64,000 bases of DNA, from assembly GCA_017501355.1 (NCBI GenBank), contig JAFVXA010000039.1, positions 1-64,000 on the forward strand. The letters run 5' to 3'. Position numbers and translations under genes: made by a program. The notes under the pieces are model-generated. The model did no database searches and was not told where the DNA came from. It was given only the letters and a program-made list of their open reading frames with translations. This DNA comes from Oscillospiraceae bacterium. Its GTDB lineage: Bacteria > Bacillota > Clostridia > Oscillospirales > Oscillospiraceae. This document shows, piece by piece, positions 7,874 to 16,382 of this stretch. Each line of letters starts with the position of its first letter. The stretch's first letter is position 1.

Positions 7874-9352
7874 ATGAAAGAGAGAAAGCGTCGTCAGCCG
7901 ATCTCCTCGGAGAATATTTATAAGCTGATGATTTTTCTGGCATATTTCGTCTCTGCTCTGTTTTTCGTAAAGGACATGGCGGGCGGCGATACGAAGGGTG
8001 CGATCATCATCGGCATTGTGCTGGGTGTCTTTACGCTGGCTCTGGTGGTGATGCGCCTGCTGCATATCAAGCCCGATACACAGCGACTGGTGGTGGCATC
8101 GTCGCTGGTCGTCATCGTGTTCATCGTCTCGCTGACGACGGGCAGCTATTACAGCGACGACTACAGTCTGTATCTCGCGGTGATCGCGCTGAACGGTCTC
8201 TATTTCAAGAAGCGTTACAGCTATGTCCAGCTGGTCATGGCAGATATTTTTCTTGTGGTGCAGTTTATCATCTATCCCCACAAGGCAGATCCGCTCGGTC
8301 AGTTCATCATGTGCATGGCAACCTTCAATCTTGCTGCCATTACGATCTGCCTGTTGGTTTCCCGTGGAAGCGCCTTTATCGAGCAGAACCGCCTTCGCGC
8401 CGCTGCGGCAGAGGAGACCCTCAAAACGATGGAGACCATCGGCGTGGAGCTGGAGAAGAGCTTTAACGCCTCTGCCGGTCGTATGAACACCCTGCAGGCG
8501 GCAAACAGCACCATGAAGGACAGCGCTGACATTCTCGAGCAAAATTCTGTCAGTATTTCCGGCGGTGCAGACTCGGTTTCCGCATCCTGCGACAATGTGC
8601 AGCATCAGATGCGGGAGACTGCGGACAATATCCATTCCCTCAACGGCGGTGTGCAGCGCTTTGAAGATGTGCTGAACGAAAACCGTACCAATATGATGGA
8701 GATGAGTGCGCAGATGGCCACTGTCCGGGAAACCATGGATGAGACGGACCGCGTGTTCTGTGTGCTGTCCGATCAGATGAGGAAAATTGCGGCGGTCACG
8801 GAAGAGATCAACCAGATCGCGTCCAACACTGCGCTCCTTGCAGTCAATGCATCCATTGAGGCGGCACGCGCGGGCGAGGCGGGACGTGGATTTGCGGTGG
8901 TTGCATCCAATGTGCGTGAACTTGCGGTCAGCAGTACTCGTTCCTCCAATGAAGTGGCTGAGGTGGTCTCTTCCATGCAGAAGCAGATCGATAACACCAC
9001 CCGCCAGCTGAGCGACAGCCTCAATGCCATCGCAGCATCTTCTGAGACGCTGCAGCAGCTGCAGGCGGGCTTTGGCGAAATGATGCAGCAGTTTGGCGAT
9101 CTTTACGGCAGCATTGAAGCGCAGAACACCAGTATTGATGAGGTCACACGCATTTTCGATGATCTGAAGAATCGTGTGTCGGATATGAGCCTGAACTCCG
9201 GTGAAAACCGCAATTCTGTGGGTTCGATCACGGAAACCATTCGTCTCTACCGCGACAATATCGCGGCAGTGATCGAGGATAACCGCCAGATTCGTGAATT
9301 GTCCGAGCAGATACTGGAGCTTGCGAAGAACCACGCAGACGATACGGAATAA
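7874..9352 (+). CDS. Methyl-accepting chemotaxis-type signalling protein
   Basis: 492 residues from the ATG at 7874, which has GGGAGGA 8 nt upstream; the longer open frame has no RBS. Residues about 15-170 hold five or six membrane helices with only short loops, so there is no large extracellular ligand domain. The rest is cytoplasmic coiled coil with the conserved chemoreceptor hairpin (EINQIASNTALLAVNASIEAARAGE, split here for description: the NASIEAARAGE core lies near residue 330) and VRELAVSS. No HAMP domain is evident. No other chemotaxis or flagellar gene is in the window, so it may sense from within the membrane for a remote Che system or a non-chemotactic pathway. Confidence 0.87.
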   Translation: MKERKRRQPISSENIYKLMIFLAYFVSALFFVKDMAGGDTKGAIIIGIVLGVFTLALVVMRLLHIKPDTQRLVVASSLVVIVFIVSLTTGSYYSDDYSLYLAVIALNGLYFKKRYSYVQLVMADIFLVVQFIIYPHKADPLGQFIMCMATFNLAAITICLLVSRGSAFIEQNRLRAAAAEETLKTMETIGVELEKSFNASAGRMNTLQAANSTMKDSADILEQNSVSISGGADSVSASCDNVQHQMRETADNIHSLNGGVQRFEDVLNENRTNMMEMSAQMATVRETMDETDRVFCVLSDQMRKIAAVTEEINQIASNTALLAVNASIEAARAGEAGRGFAVVASNVRELAVSSTRSSNEVAEVVSSMQKQIDNTTRQLSDSLNAIAASSETLQQLQAGFGEMMQQFGDLYGSIEAQNTSIDEVTRIFDDLKNRVSDMSLNSGENRNSVGSITETIRLYRDNIAAVIEDNRQIRELSEQILELAKNHADDTE

Positions 9353-9363
9353 GTGAAAACAGG

Positions 9364-9392
9364 AAAGGACGGGCGTTCAGCCCGTCCTTCTT
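9364..9392 (+). terminator. Rho-independent terminator
   Basis: AAGGACGGGC / GCCCGTCCTT stem with a GTTCA loop, then T-rich sequence, between the convergent chemoreceptor and Cys-rich genes. Confidence 0.85.
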
Positions 9393-9408
9393 CTTTGTGT
9401 GTGAGGGA

Positions 9409-9870
9409 TTACTCGATGGTGATGCCCTGCTCGCGGGCGATGATGCGTGCCGCGGTCTCGATGCAGAACTTTACGATCTCGGCACATTTTGCCTTGCGGT
9501 CTGCGCCGTTACGGTCGGGAAATTCCTCGATCAGCTTGCCGCAGCAGCAGGAGCCCCACTTTTCTACCACCGCATTGCCGAACTCGCAGGTGAGCTCGAA
9601 GCAGCGGTTGATGCAGGGGTCACCGGGGGTCTTGCGACCAAAGCAATAGCCGATGCACATGGTGCCGCCGGCAACAGCGCCGCAGAGACAGCCCACGCCG
9701 CCGAGACCCCAAGGGAAGCCGCTGCTCATGGCGATGGCGTCATCGCTCATATCCTCCCAGCCGAAGTGCTTGCGCAAGGTATAGATCACAGTTTCAGAAC
9801 AGGCGAAGCCGTTATGGAAAACATACATAGCGTCCTCAAACATAGCCTGCAAATTCACATGTTCAACCAT
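9409..9870 (-). CDS. C_GCAxxG_C_C family cysteine-rich protein
   Basis: 153 residues with the signature of the C_GCAxxG_C_C family: ACSE near residue 24, GGVGCLCGAVAGG near residue 60, CFGRKTPGD, CINRCFELTCEFG and GSCCCGKLI, then a helical tail. Members are widespread in anaerobes and are thought to bind metal or act in redox chemistry; no reaction is established. It has its own promoter and RBS (TAGGAGG) and is divergent from the sigma factor gene. Confidence 0.82.
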   Translation of the reverse strand: MVEHVNLQAMFEDAMYVFHNGFACSETVIYTLRKHFGWEDMSDDAIAMSSGFPWGLGGVGCLCGAVAGGTMCIGYCFGRKTPGDPCINRCFELTCEFGNAVVEKWGSCCCGKLIEEFPDRNGADRKAKCAEIVKFCIETAARIIAREQGITIE

Positions 9871-9902
9871 GGATGTATCCTCCTATTGTATTTGATATCA
9901 TC

Positions 9903-9931
9903 AGTATACTGCCAGAAGAAACAAAAAACAA
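9903..9931 (-). promoter_or_regulatory. Promoter of the C_GCAxxG_C_C gene
   Basis: Minus-strand TTGTTT, 17 nt spacer, TATACT, 33 nt before the start codon. Confidence 0.6.
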
Positions 9932-9964
9932 TAGCAAGGTTTCTCGAAAATTTATGAAAAAAGC

Positions 9965-9994
9965 TTGACAGAGTAACATTTTATTCATTATAAT
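9965..9994 (+). promoter_or_regulatory. Consensus promoter immediately before the SigH-type sigma gene
   Basis: Perfect TTGACA and perfect TATAAT with an 18 nt spacer. The -10 box ends only 10 nt before the ATG at 10005, leaving almost no 5' leader. Confidence 0.75.
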
Positions 9995-10004
9995 GTATGA
10001 TGTT

Positions 10005-10628
10005 ATGGAAGAGCATATTGAGCAACTGAATGAACGAAGTGATGAGAATCTCAGCATCCTTGCTGTCGGCGGTCGCGCTGAAGCGGAGGAGATTCTGGTG
10101 CATCGCTATACCCGCCTTGTCCGCGCACAGGCTCACTCCCTCTATCTCGTGGGAGGGGACAGCGAGGATCTGATTCAGGAGGGTATGATCGGTTTGCTCC
10201 GTGCGATTCGTTCCTATGACCCTGCAAAGGCGGTTTCTTTCCGCGCCTTTGCCGAAACCTGTGTCCGCAACCGTTTGTACTCCGTGCTTCGCTCTGCCAA
10301 CAGTGAAAAGCAGGCGGCACTGAACCAGTCGGTTTCCTTTGATACCCCTTTCTTTGATGGCAATTCCATTGCCCCTGATGTTCCGCGATATGCTTCCTCA
10401 AACCCTGAAGATCTCGTCATTGACGAGGAAAGAGTTTCTGCACTGTTCGCCGGAATACAAAAGCAGCTGTCCGCACTTGAAGGGATAGTTCTCGGGTATT
10501 ATTTGAAAGGCTATTCCTGTCGGGAGATTGCCGCTTTGATCGGGCGCTCCCCCAAATCCGTGGACAATGCAGTGCAGCGTCTCAGACGCAAGATCCACCT
10601 TTCCTCCGGCGAAATCAGCGGAAGCTGA
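10005..10628 (+). CDS. sigH: RNA polymerase sigma factor, SigH (Spo0H) type
   Basis: 207 residues. Region 2 reads DLIQEGMIGLLRAIRSYDP followed by VSFRAFAETCVRNRL, and region 4 ends with GYSCREIAALIGRSPKSVDNAVQRLRRK; both follow Bacillus SigH along their whole length. SigH directs early stationary-phase and sporulation genes. I chose ATG 10005 because the ATG at 9993 lies inside the -10 box, and alignment with SigH proteins begins near residue 6. No Shine-Dalgarno is visible before 10005, so translation may start on a nearly leaderless mRNA. SigH genes are often followed by rpmG/secE in Bacilli; that is not the case here. Confidence 0.85.
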   Translation: MEEHIEQLNERSDENLSILAVGGRAEAEEILVHRYTRLVRAQAHSLYLVGGDSEDLIQEGMIGLLRAIRSYDPAKAVSFRAFAETCVRNRLYSVLRSANSEKQAALNQSVSFDTPFFDGNSIAPDVPRYASSNPEDLVIDEERVSALFAGIQKQLSALEGIVLGYYLKGYSCREIAALIGRSPKSVDNAVQRLRRKIHLSSGEISGS

Positions 10629-10668
10629 TCGCAATATATCTTTTTCTATCTAAAGAGAGGGCAAAAAC

Positions 10669-10947
10669 ATGTACGAAGATAAGACTTTGGTGTGCAAAGA
10701 GTGCGGTAACGAGTTCGTTTTCACCGCTGGTGAGCAGGAGTTCTACGCTGAGCGTGGCTTCCAGAATGAGCCCCAGCGTTGCAAGGCTTGCCGCGATGCT
10801 CGCAAGAACGCTACCCGCGGTCCCCGCGAGTACTTCACTGCTACCTGCGCTTCCTGCGGCGGCGAAGCTAAGGTTCCTTTTGAACCCAAGAGCGATCGTC
10901 CTGTCTACTGCAGCGAGTGCTTCGCTAAGATGAAGGAGCAGGGCTAA
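10669..10947 (+). CDS. Double zinc-ribbon protein
   Basis: 92 residues with four CxxC pairs: CKEC and CKAC around residues 9-35, then CASC and CSEC around residues 61-83. This is the pattern of the small probable zinc-ribbon proteins common in Clostridia. Codon use is strongly biased (GCT, CGC, AAG, TTC), unlike its neighbours, which suggests very high expression. RBS AGAGAGG lies 8 nt before the ATG and a strong terminator follows. Function is unknown; RNA or ribosome binding is a guess. Confidence 0.8.
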   Translation: MYEDKTLVCKECGNEFVFTAGEQEFYAERGFQNEPQRCKACRDARKNATRGPREYFTATCASCGGEAKVPFEPKSDRPVYCSECFAKMKEQG

Positions 10948-10966
10948 TTTAACCTTTGCCTGTCCA

Positions 10967-10998
10967 AAAAACACCTGCCGTATGGCAGGTGTTTTTTT
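10967..10998 (+). terminator. Rho-independent terminator
   Basis: AAAAACACCTGCC / GGCAGGTGTTTTT stem with a GTAT loop and a seven-T run. Confidence 0.92.
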
Positions 10999-11020
10999 GC
11001 TGCTTTTCAGACGGAAATAC

Positions 11021-11049
11021 TTGAAAAGCGGGGGTGAATTGGATATACT
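11021..11049 (+). promoter_or_regulatory. Promoter of the DUF1858 gene
   Basis: TTGAAA, 17 nt spacer, TATACT, 35 nt upstream of the ATG at 11084. Confidence 0.7.
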
Positions 11050-11083
11050 AAATCTATATTTTCTACCCATGGAGGACTCTGAC

Positions 11084-11293
11084 ATGATTGAGATCAAGAG
11101 AGATACGATTATCGGTGAAATTCTGGATATCGCACCTCATACCGCTCCCATTTTCTATGGTATTGGTATGCACTGCCTCGGCTGCCCCTCTGCCCGCAGC
11201 GAGACGGTGGAGCAGGCTTGCATGGTTCACGGCGTTGACTGCGACAAGCTGCTGGAACTGGTGAACGAAGAGGCAAACAAGCCCCAGGCTTAA
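11084..11293 (+). CDS. Hybrid-cluster-protein-associated redox disulfide protein (DUF1858)
   Basis: 69 residues: IGEILDIAPHTAPIFYGIGMHCLGCPSA with the CLGC pair, then a helix and VHGVDCDKLL. This is the DUF1858 pattern, named for its association with hybrid cluster proteins in anaerobes; the CxxC is thought to be redox-active. The start at 11084 is fixed by GGAGG 7 nt upstream. It is a monocistron flanked by its own promoter and a long hairpin. Confidence 0.87.
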   Translation: MIEIKRDTIIGEILDIAPHTAPIFYGIGMHCLGCPSARSETVEQACMVHGVDCDKLLELVNEEANKPQA

Positions 11294-11305
11294 CTGAAAT
11301 GATTA

Positions 11306-11339
11306 AGAGGAAACGCATACCTTGGTATGCGTTTCCTCT
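11306..11339. terminator. Bidirectional hairpin between convergent genes
   Basis: Sixteen-bp perfect stem (AGAGGAAACGCATACC and its complement) with a two-base loop and no long T run on either side. Confidence 0.65.
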
Positions 11340-11349
11340 GCATTGTTGG

Positions 11350-11871
11350 CTATTTTGCGGAAAGCTGTTTGACCGCAAGTACTTCATACTGTGATCCCTT
11401 TGCGCAGGGCTGGGATGCCATCAGCGCAATCTCGCGGACAGGTTCTTCGATTTCGGAAAGGATCTGCTCGGCGGGAATGGGAGAGGAGTCGGGATTGGGG
11501 GAAAAGTGCCGCACAAGGGTGACGTGGGGGATGAAGTCCCGATCTTCCAAAGGAAAGCCTGCTGCTTTGAGGTGCCCGATCAGCTGTGCCTGCAGTGCGC
11601 GAAGCGCCGTGTTTTCCCGGACTCCCGCCCAGTGAAGCGTGCCGAACTGCCCAATCTTTGAAAATTGCAGGGAAAAGGCGGGGAAATCAAGCTGCTCCAG
11701 CGCTGCGACGGCAGCACCGACAGACTCTATCTCCCCCAAAAAGGCGAGAGTCAGATGCAGATTTTCCGCAGGGGAGAATTGTCCCTGTCCTTGGGCACAC
11801 AGCGTATTTGCCGCAGTAAGCAGATGCCTGCGGGTCTTATCGGAAAAATTGATCGCAAGAAACAATCGCAT
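11350..11871 (-). CDS. thpR: RNA 2',3'-cyclic phosphodiesterase (LigT/ThpR family)
   Basis: 173 residues of the 2H phosphoesterase fold with both signature tetrapeptides, HLTL near residue 39 and HVTL near residue 128. Length and order fit ThpR, which opens 2',3'-cyclic phosphates of RNA and was first described as an RNA ligase. The start at 11871 follows AAAGGAG. It is divergent from trmK. Confidence 0.9.
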   Translation of the reverse strand: MRLFLAINFSDKTRRHLLTAANTLCAQGQGQFSPAENLHLTLAFLGEIESVGAAVAALEQLDFPAFSLQFSKIGQFGTLHWAGVRENTALRALQAQLIGHLKAAGFPLEDRDFIPHVTLVRHFSPNPDSSPIPAEQILSEIEEPVREIALMASQPCAKGSQYEVLAVKQLSAK

Positions 11872-11934
11872 GGCAGGATCTCCTTTCGCGGTTCTGTTGT
11901 CAGCTTAGCACGTTATATGCCGGAGGAAAAGACT

Positions 11935-12657
11935 ATGGCAGAAAAAAATCTACATCTGCAGCCGAGACTTCGCTGCCTTGCTGATCTGGTGCCGCAGCAG
12001 GCTCGCCTTGCGGACATTGGCACGGATCACGGTTATATTCCGGTGTATTTGCTGCAGCGAGGGCGTATTGATCGCGCCATTGCCGCCGATATCGGCGCAG
12101 AGCCGTTGGAGCATGCCCGCCGCACAGCCGAAGAGTATGGGCTGACGGAGCAGATCGATTTTCGCCTCTGCGACGGTCTGGCTGGCATTGGTGCGGAAGA
12201 GACAGATTGCATCCTCATTGCCGGTATGGGCGGTGAGACCATCATCTCCATTCTGGAGAATGCGCCGTGGCTGCGCTATGGAGAGCATCGCCTGCTGCTG
12301 CAGCCCCAGAGCCGACAGGAACTGCTGCGTACCTGGCTGACAGAGCATGGCTTCCGCATTCTACGGGAACATCTGGCACTGGATAAGGGCACGATTTACA
12401 ACGTGATGCAGGTGCAGGCAGAGGTGTCTGCACCTCTCAGCGAGGTGGAACTCTACGGCGGCGTGAATGTGGAGGAGGATCCCCTGTATGGTGACTACCT
12501 CGACTGGCAGATCAACAAAATGGCACAAGCTGTAAAGGGATTGCGCCTGTCGAAAAATGACGATGCGCAGCAGCGTGCGGACGAGCTGGAACGTCTGATG
12601 GCACTGCTGAATGAGAAGAAGGGAGCGTGGCAGCGTGACAAAAGTTCGGGAAATTGA
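11935..12657 (+). CDS. trmK: tRNA (adenine22-N1)-methyltransferase
   Basis: 240 residues. The Rossmann methyltransferase motif ADIGTDHGYIPVYL lies near residue 25, followed by IAADIG, LCDGL and the family motif IAGMGGETI near residue 98, then LLQPQS. This order is that of TrmK, which makes m1A22 in bacterial tRNA. The start at 11935 has GGAGG 9 nt upstream; the longer frame has none. The next gene starts inside its 3' end, as in many Firmicutes where trmK and the NIF3-like gene form one operon. Confidence 0.93.
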   Translation: MAEKNLHLQPRLRCLADLVPQQARLADIGTDHGYIPVYLLQRGRIDRAIAADIGAEPLEHARRTAEEYGLTEQIDFRLCDGLAGIGAEETDCILIAGMGGETIISILENAPWLRYGEHRLLLQPQSRQELLRTWLTEHGFRILREHLALDKGTIYNVMQVQAEVSAPLSEVELYGGVNVEEDPLYGDYLDWQINKMAQAVKGLRLSKNDDAQQRADELERLMALLNEKKGAWQRDKSSGN

Positions 12658-13411
12658 AGGGCTTCTTTATACTTGGGCACCGAAGGAACTGGCAGCATCC
12701 TGGGACAATGTAGGACTGCTGGTGGGTGATCCCGAAACTACCGTGCAGACGGTGCTGGTGGCGCTGGATATTACACAGGGCGTGGTGGAGGAAGCGGCAG
12801 AAATTGGCGCGGAGCTGATTGTTGCCCATCATCCTGTGATGAACTGTGCATGGCATCCTGTGCAGACCCTGCGGGAGGATGATCCTCTCGGCAAGAAGCT
12901 GCGGACTCTCGTCCGCGAGAACATTTCTGCCATCTGTATGCACACCAATCTGGACGCTGCCGAAGGTGGTGTGAACGATGTCCTTGCGGAAAAACTGGGG
13001 CTCACAGATGTTTTGCCCCTTGGTGAGGACGGAATTGGTCGAATTGGTGCGCTGAAAGAGGAAAAAAGCCTTGCAGAATACACCTCTTTTGTGGTAAAAT
13101 CTTTAGGCTGTAACGGAGCGCGTGTCCGCAATGGCGGAAACAGTGTGCGCCTGGTGGCAGTGGGCGGAGGTGCCTGTGGCAGTTATATTGCTGCGGCGAA
13201 GGAAAAGGGCTGTGATACCTTTGTGACCTCTGACCTGAAATACAACGATTTCCTCGATACCGAGGGGCTCAATCTCATTGATGCGGGTCATTTCCCCACG
13301 GAAAACGTGATTTGCCCCGTGATCGCGGCGCGATTGCGTGAGGCGTATCCCCATTTGAACGTTGTTGTTTCTGCTTCCCACAAAGAAGCGTTGGAATATT
13401 ACATGAATTAA
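12635..13411 (+). CDS. NIF3-like protein (YqfO / GTP cyclohydrolase 1 type 2 family)
   Basis: 258 residues. Metal-site motifs are IVAHHPV near residue 67, CMHTNLDAA near residue 107 and the C-terminal DAGHFPTE. I chose GTG 12635, preceded by GGGAG, because family members begin shortly before EGLLYTWAP; the frame overlaps trmK by 23 nt. It lacks the extra middle domain of Bacillus YqfO, so it is a short form. The family binds two metals; the physiological reaction remains uncertain. Confidence 0.9.
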   Translation: MTKVREIEGLLYTWAPKELAASWDNVGLLVGDPETTVQTVLVALDITQGVVEEAAEIGAELIVAHHPVMNCAWHPVQTLREDDPLGKKLRTLVRENISAICMHTNLDAAEGGVNDVLAEKLGLTDVLPLGEDGIGRIGALKEEKSLAEYTSFVVKSLGCNGARVRNGGNSVRLVAVGGGACGSYIAAAKEKGCDTFVTSDLKYNDFLDTEGLNLIDAGHFPTENVICPVIAARLREAYPHLNVVVSASHKEALEYYMN

Positions 13412-13434
13412 TAATTTCTAAGGAGATTTACACT

Positions 13435-14169
13435 ATGTCCGGACATTCCAAATGGCATAATATTCAGAAAACCAAGGGCGCAGCAGACGCAAAGCGCAGC
13501 GCTGCGTTCACCAAGATCGCCAAGGAGATCATTGTGGCAGTGAAGCAGGGCGGCAGCGGTGATCCCGCAAACAACTCCCGCCTTGCAACCGTCATTGCCA
13601 AGGCAAAGGCTGCCAATATGCCCAACGACAACATCAAGCGCACCATCGACAAGGCACTCGGTGCAGGAAACACTGACAACTACGAGTCCGTCACCTATGA
13701 GGGTTACGGTCCCTGCGGCGTTGCTGTCATTGTGGAAGCGCTGACTGATAACCGCAATCGTACCGCTCCTGAAGTTCGCCACTATTTCGATAAGTTCGGC
13801 GGCAACATGGGCGCACAGGGCTGCGTGAGCTGGTCCTTTGACCGCAAGGGTGTCATTGTCATCGACAACGAGGATGGCGATTATGACGAGGATACCGTTA
13901 TGATGGATGCTCTTGATGCCGGCGCAGAGGACTTCTCTCCCGATGAGACCATCTTTGAGATCACCACTGATCCCGACAGCTTCAACGACGTGGTGTCCGC
14001 CCTGGAAGGCAAGGGCTATACCTTTGTTTCCGCTGAGATCGGTCTTGTTCCTCAGAATTACATCAAGCTGAACACCGAGGATGATGTGAAGATGATGAAC
14101 AAGCTCCTCGATGCTCTCGAGGACAACGACGACGTGCAGAACGTCTACCACAACTGGGAGCAGGAATAA
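13435..14169 (+). CDS. YebC/PmpR family protein
   Basis: 244 residues starting [11 protein letters not shown] and continuing [25 protein letters not shown] and [14 protein letters not shown], the hallmark blocks of YebC. The family includes a DNA-binding regulator branch and a branch that helps ribosomes through proline stretches; the sequence alone does not say which applies here. RBS AAGGAG lies 9 nt before the ATG, and a strong terminator follows. Confidence 0.95.
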   Translation: MSGHSKWHNIQKTKGAADAKRSAAFTKIAKEIIVAVKQGGSGDPANNSRLATVIAKAKAANMPNDNIKRTIDKALGAGNTDNYESVTYEGYGPCGVAVIVEALTDNRNRTAPEVRHYFDKFGGNMGAQGCVSWSFDRKGVIVIDNEDGDYDEDTVMMDALDAGAEDFSPDETIFEITTDPDSFNDVVSALEGKGYTFVSAEIGLVPQNYIKLNTEDDVKMMNKLLDALEDNDDVQNVYHNWEQE

Positions 14170-14185
14170 GCCTAAATGACAAGCA

Positions 14186-14224
14186 GAGAGATTGAGGTTG
14201 CAAATGACCTCAATCTCTTTTTTG
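14186..14224 (+). terminator. Rho-independent terminator
   Basis: AGAGATTGAGGT / ACCTCAATCTCT stem followed by a T run, after yebC. Confidence 0.92.
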
Positions 14225-14419
14225 CGTGATAACGAAAAAGTATGATACGCTATTGTCACCTTTTTTTCCGCACAGCCGTCTAACAGTCAGAACCCCGACA
14301 AACGGTGCAGAAAAAGGGAAGGAAAAAGATGTCACCTTTTTCCTTCAAGCAGCGTCTTATGATCGAACGGGTTCCAAGTTTCATGAAACAGATACATCGA
14401 AAGAGGAGGTGAGAACCCT
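14225..14419 (+). promoter_or_regulatory. Upstream region of the ECF sigma operon with repeats
   Basis: No gene seen. It holds a direct repeat TGTCACCTTTTT (about 14254 and 14330) and a perfect 12-bp palindrome GTTTCATGAAAC at 14378-14389, some 30 nt before the TTG start. Either could be an operator or part of an autoregulated ECF promoter; I could not fix -35/-10 boxes with confidence. Confidence 0.4.
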
Positions 14420-14911
14420 TTGACTGAAAAGGAATATTTCTGCGAACAAATTCGCGAATGCGAGGGTAGTATGTATGCCCTTGCTTACAGCATCTTGAAA
14501 AATGAGGCAGATGCCGCAGATGTGATGCAGGATGCTATCCTGAAGGCTTACAGCAATCTGGCACAGCTGAAGGACAGGGAGAAGTTCCGCCCGTGGATAC
14601 TCTCCATCGTGCACAACACCGCCATTGCTTACATACGGGGCAGGAAGGATACAGTTGACATCAGTGAAAGGGAGGATCTGGCATCTCCCGAACCTGCCAT
14701 TGACCCCGCTGCGCGGCTGACCGTCCGCGAAGCGGTGGAAAAACTGAAAATGCCCTATCGTACCGTGATCCTGCTGTTTTACTATGAGGAGTATTCCGCA
14801 AGACAGATTGCGGAGGTCATGTGCTCGTCCGAGATTGCAGTCAAACAGCAGTTGTCCCGGGGACGAAAAATGCTGTCAAAGCTACTCAATAAGGAGGATT
14901 TCGCTCTATGA
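14420..14911 (+). CDS. ECF-type RNA polymerase sigma factor (SigV-like)
   Basis: 163 residues with sigma region 2 (AYSILKNEADAADVMQDAILKAY, the core near residues 23-45, plus FRPWILSIVHN) and region 4 (MPYRTVILLFYYEEYSARQIAEVM and a K-Q-LSRGRK end). The start is a TTG at 14420, supported by AGGAGGTGAG 8 nt upstream. Its stop overlaps the start of the membrane anti-sigma gene (ATGA). Pairing with an RsiV-like partner suggests SigV-type control by a cell-envelope signal. Confidence 0.9.
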   Translation: MTEKEYFCEQIRECEGSMYALAYSILKNEADAADVMQDAILKAYSNLAQLKDREKFRPWILSIVHNTAIAYIRGRKDTVDISEREDLASPEPAIDPAARLTVREAVEKLKMPYRTVILLFYYEEYSARQIAEVMCSSEIAVKQQLSRGRKMLSKLLNKEDFAL

Positions 14912-15804
14912 ATCATACGTTTGATGCCGAAATGCGAAAGGCGCTTCGGGAAGACCCGATCCCCGTACCTGACCATGTTCATCGGCGCACGGAGGAACTA
15001 CTGGCATCCCTGCCTGAATGTACTGCGGAGAAGAAGCTCGTTCGTTTCCCCAGATCCCTGCAGCGCATGGTAAGCGTCGCTGCCTGCTTTCTGTTTGTCA
15101 TGCTGGTGGTGCTGCCCAATACCAGCGTTGCCTATGCCAGAGCGGTGGAGGATATCCCTGTGATCGGGAGACTGGTGCAGGTGTTCACCATCCGGAACTA
15201 TGACTATTTTGACGGCAGCCATGAGCTGGAGGCGGATATTCCCTCTGTGAACGATCCGTTCAACAGAGAACCCGGCGATCTGATCAACAAGAATGTGACC
15301 GAACTGACGGACGCAGTGATCGCAGACTTCTACGCAGAGGTGGAGCGTCATGGTGGCGAGGGCTTCGGTGCGCTGCACATCACCCATGAAACGCTCTGCA
15401 GCACGGAGCGGTGGTTTACTCTTCGTTTGACTGTCAGTGAGTCGTCTGCCAGCAGCAGCTCTGTCATTCACATCTATCACATTGACCGCATCAGCGGCAA
15501 GTATGTGACCTTTGGCGATCTCTTTGACAGCGATGACCGCGAGGTGTTGGAGCGGATGATTCTCGCCGATATGCGGGCACAGATGGCTGCAGATGACAAC
15601 GTAAGCTACTGGAGTGAGGAGGAAGAACCCGGTTTTGCTGCTCTCGACGCAGAGCAGAACTTCTACTTCGCAGAAAATGGCGATCTTGTGATCGTATATG
15701 ATGAGTTTGCAGTAGCTCCGGGCTACATGGGTAATCCGGAATTTACGATTGCCGCAGAGGACTGTGCGGCACTGGTTGCTCCCGCGTATGGGGATTTGTT
15801 CTAA
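14908..15804 (+). CDS. Membrane-anchored anti-sigma factor, RsiV-like
   Basis: 298 residues. An N-terminal cytoplasmic segment of about 50 residues is followed by one membrane helix (about 52-72) and a large extracytoplasmic domain. That domain has the RsiV layout: a helix-rich DUF4163-like part, then a DUF3298-like part with IDRISGKYVTFGDLF and YFAENGDLVIVYDEFAVAPGYMG. In Bacillus, RsiV binds lysozyme and is then cleaved to free SigV; whether this protein binds lysozyme is inference. It is co-translated with the sigma factor and followed by a terminator. Confidence 0.82.
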   Translation: MNHTFDAEMRKALREDPIPVPDHVHRRTEELLASLPECTAEKKLVRFPRSLQRMVSVAACFLFVMLVVLPNTSVAYARAVEDIPVIGRLVQVFTIRNYDYFDGSHELEADIPSVNDPFNREPGDLINKNVTELTDAVIADFYAEVERHGGEGFGALHITHETLCSTERWFTLRLTVSESSASSSSVIHIYHIDRISGKYVTFGDLFDSDDREVLERMILADMRAQMAADDNVSYWSEEEEPGFAALDAEQNFYFAENGDLVIVYDEFAVAPGYMGNPEFTIAAEDCAALVAPAYGDLF

Positions 15805-15819
15805 ACAGAATAACAAAAA

Positions 15820-15852
15820 GGGAAGAGCGGCGTGTTCACGCCGCTCTTCCCA
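15820..15852 (+). terminator. Hairpin terminator after the anti-sigma gene
   Basis: GGGAAGAGCGGCGTG / CACGCCGCTCTTCCC stem with a three-base loop; it also lies just past the 3' end of RNase P RNA on the other strand. Confidence 0.8.
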
Positions 15853-15855
15853 TAT

Positions 15856-16348
15856 CTGCGAGTAAGTCTGTAAGCCGGGTTCTGTATTTGACAGTCATCT
15901 ATCTAGGCATACCGTTGCCGATATGCTCAAGCCACCTCCCGGGGACGGCCGGGCAAGCCTGTTGTCCCCCCACGGTGTTGCTCCGAATAGAGTTTACAGC
16001 ATCGCACTGTCTCCAGCCGATGGGTGAGCTCTTACCTCGCCTTTCCACCCTTACCCTCGTCGACGCAAACTCCACATCCTTCGCCCCGCCGCAAAGCGGC
16101 AGGTCTCATACGTTCCGTTGCGTCTCCTCTTCCTGTCGGAACCGCTTCGCTGGGTTCCTCTGGGAGTAAAGAAACGTAGTTACGCAAAGAATATGAAGTT
16201 TGCGCCGACCAAGGCGGTATATCTCTGTTGCACTTTTCCTGAAGTCGCCTTCGGCGGGCGTTACCCGTTATCCTTGCCCTGTGGAGCCCGGACTTTCCTC
16301 ATGGCGCACCTTTCGGTGTCGCCCCGCGACTGTCTGGCTTACTCGCAC
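15856..16348 (-). ncRNA. rnpB: RNase P RNA
   Basis: The minus strand holds all core RNase P RNA blocks in order: GAGGAAAGTCCGGGCTCC near the 5' end, AACAGAGATATACCGCC, GGTAAGGGTGGAAAGG, GTAAGAGCTCACC, and ACAGAACCCGGCTTA near the 3' end. The ends pair as helix P1 (TGCGAGTAAG at 16347-16338 with CTTACTCGCA at 15866-15857). The RNA is about 490 nt, longer than the usual 350-400, because the P12 arm (between ATACCGCC and GGTAAGGG) is about 150 nt. It cleaves the 5' leader of tRNA precursors. Confidence 0.95.
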
Positions 16349-16353
16349 GGGAT

Positions 16354-16382
16354 ATTTTACAGGAAAGCCGGCGGCTTGTCAA
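16354..16382 (-). promoter_or_regulatory. Promoter of rnpB
   Basis: Minus-strand TTGACA, 17 nt spacer, TAAAAT; the predicted start falls exactly at the 5' side of helix P1. Confidence 0.85.
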
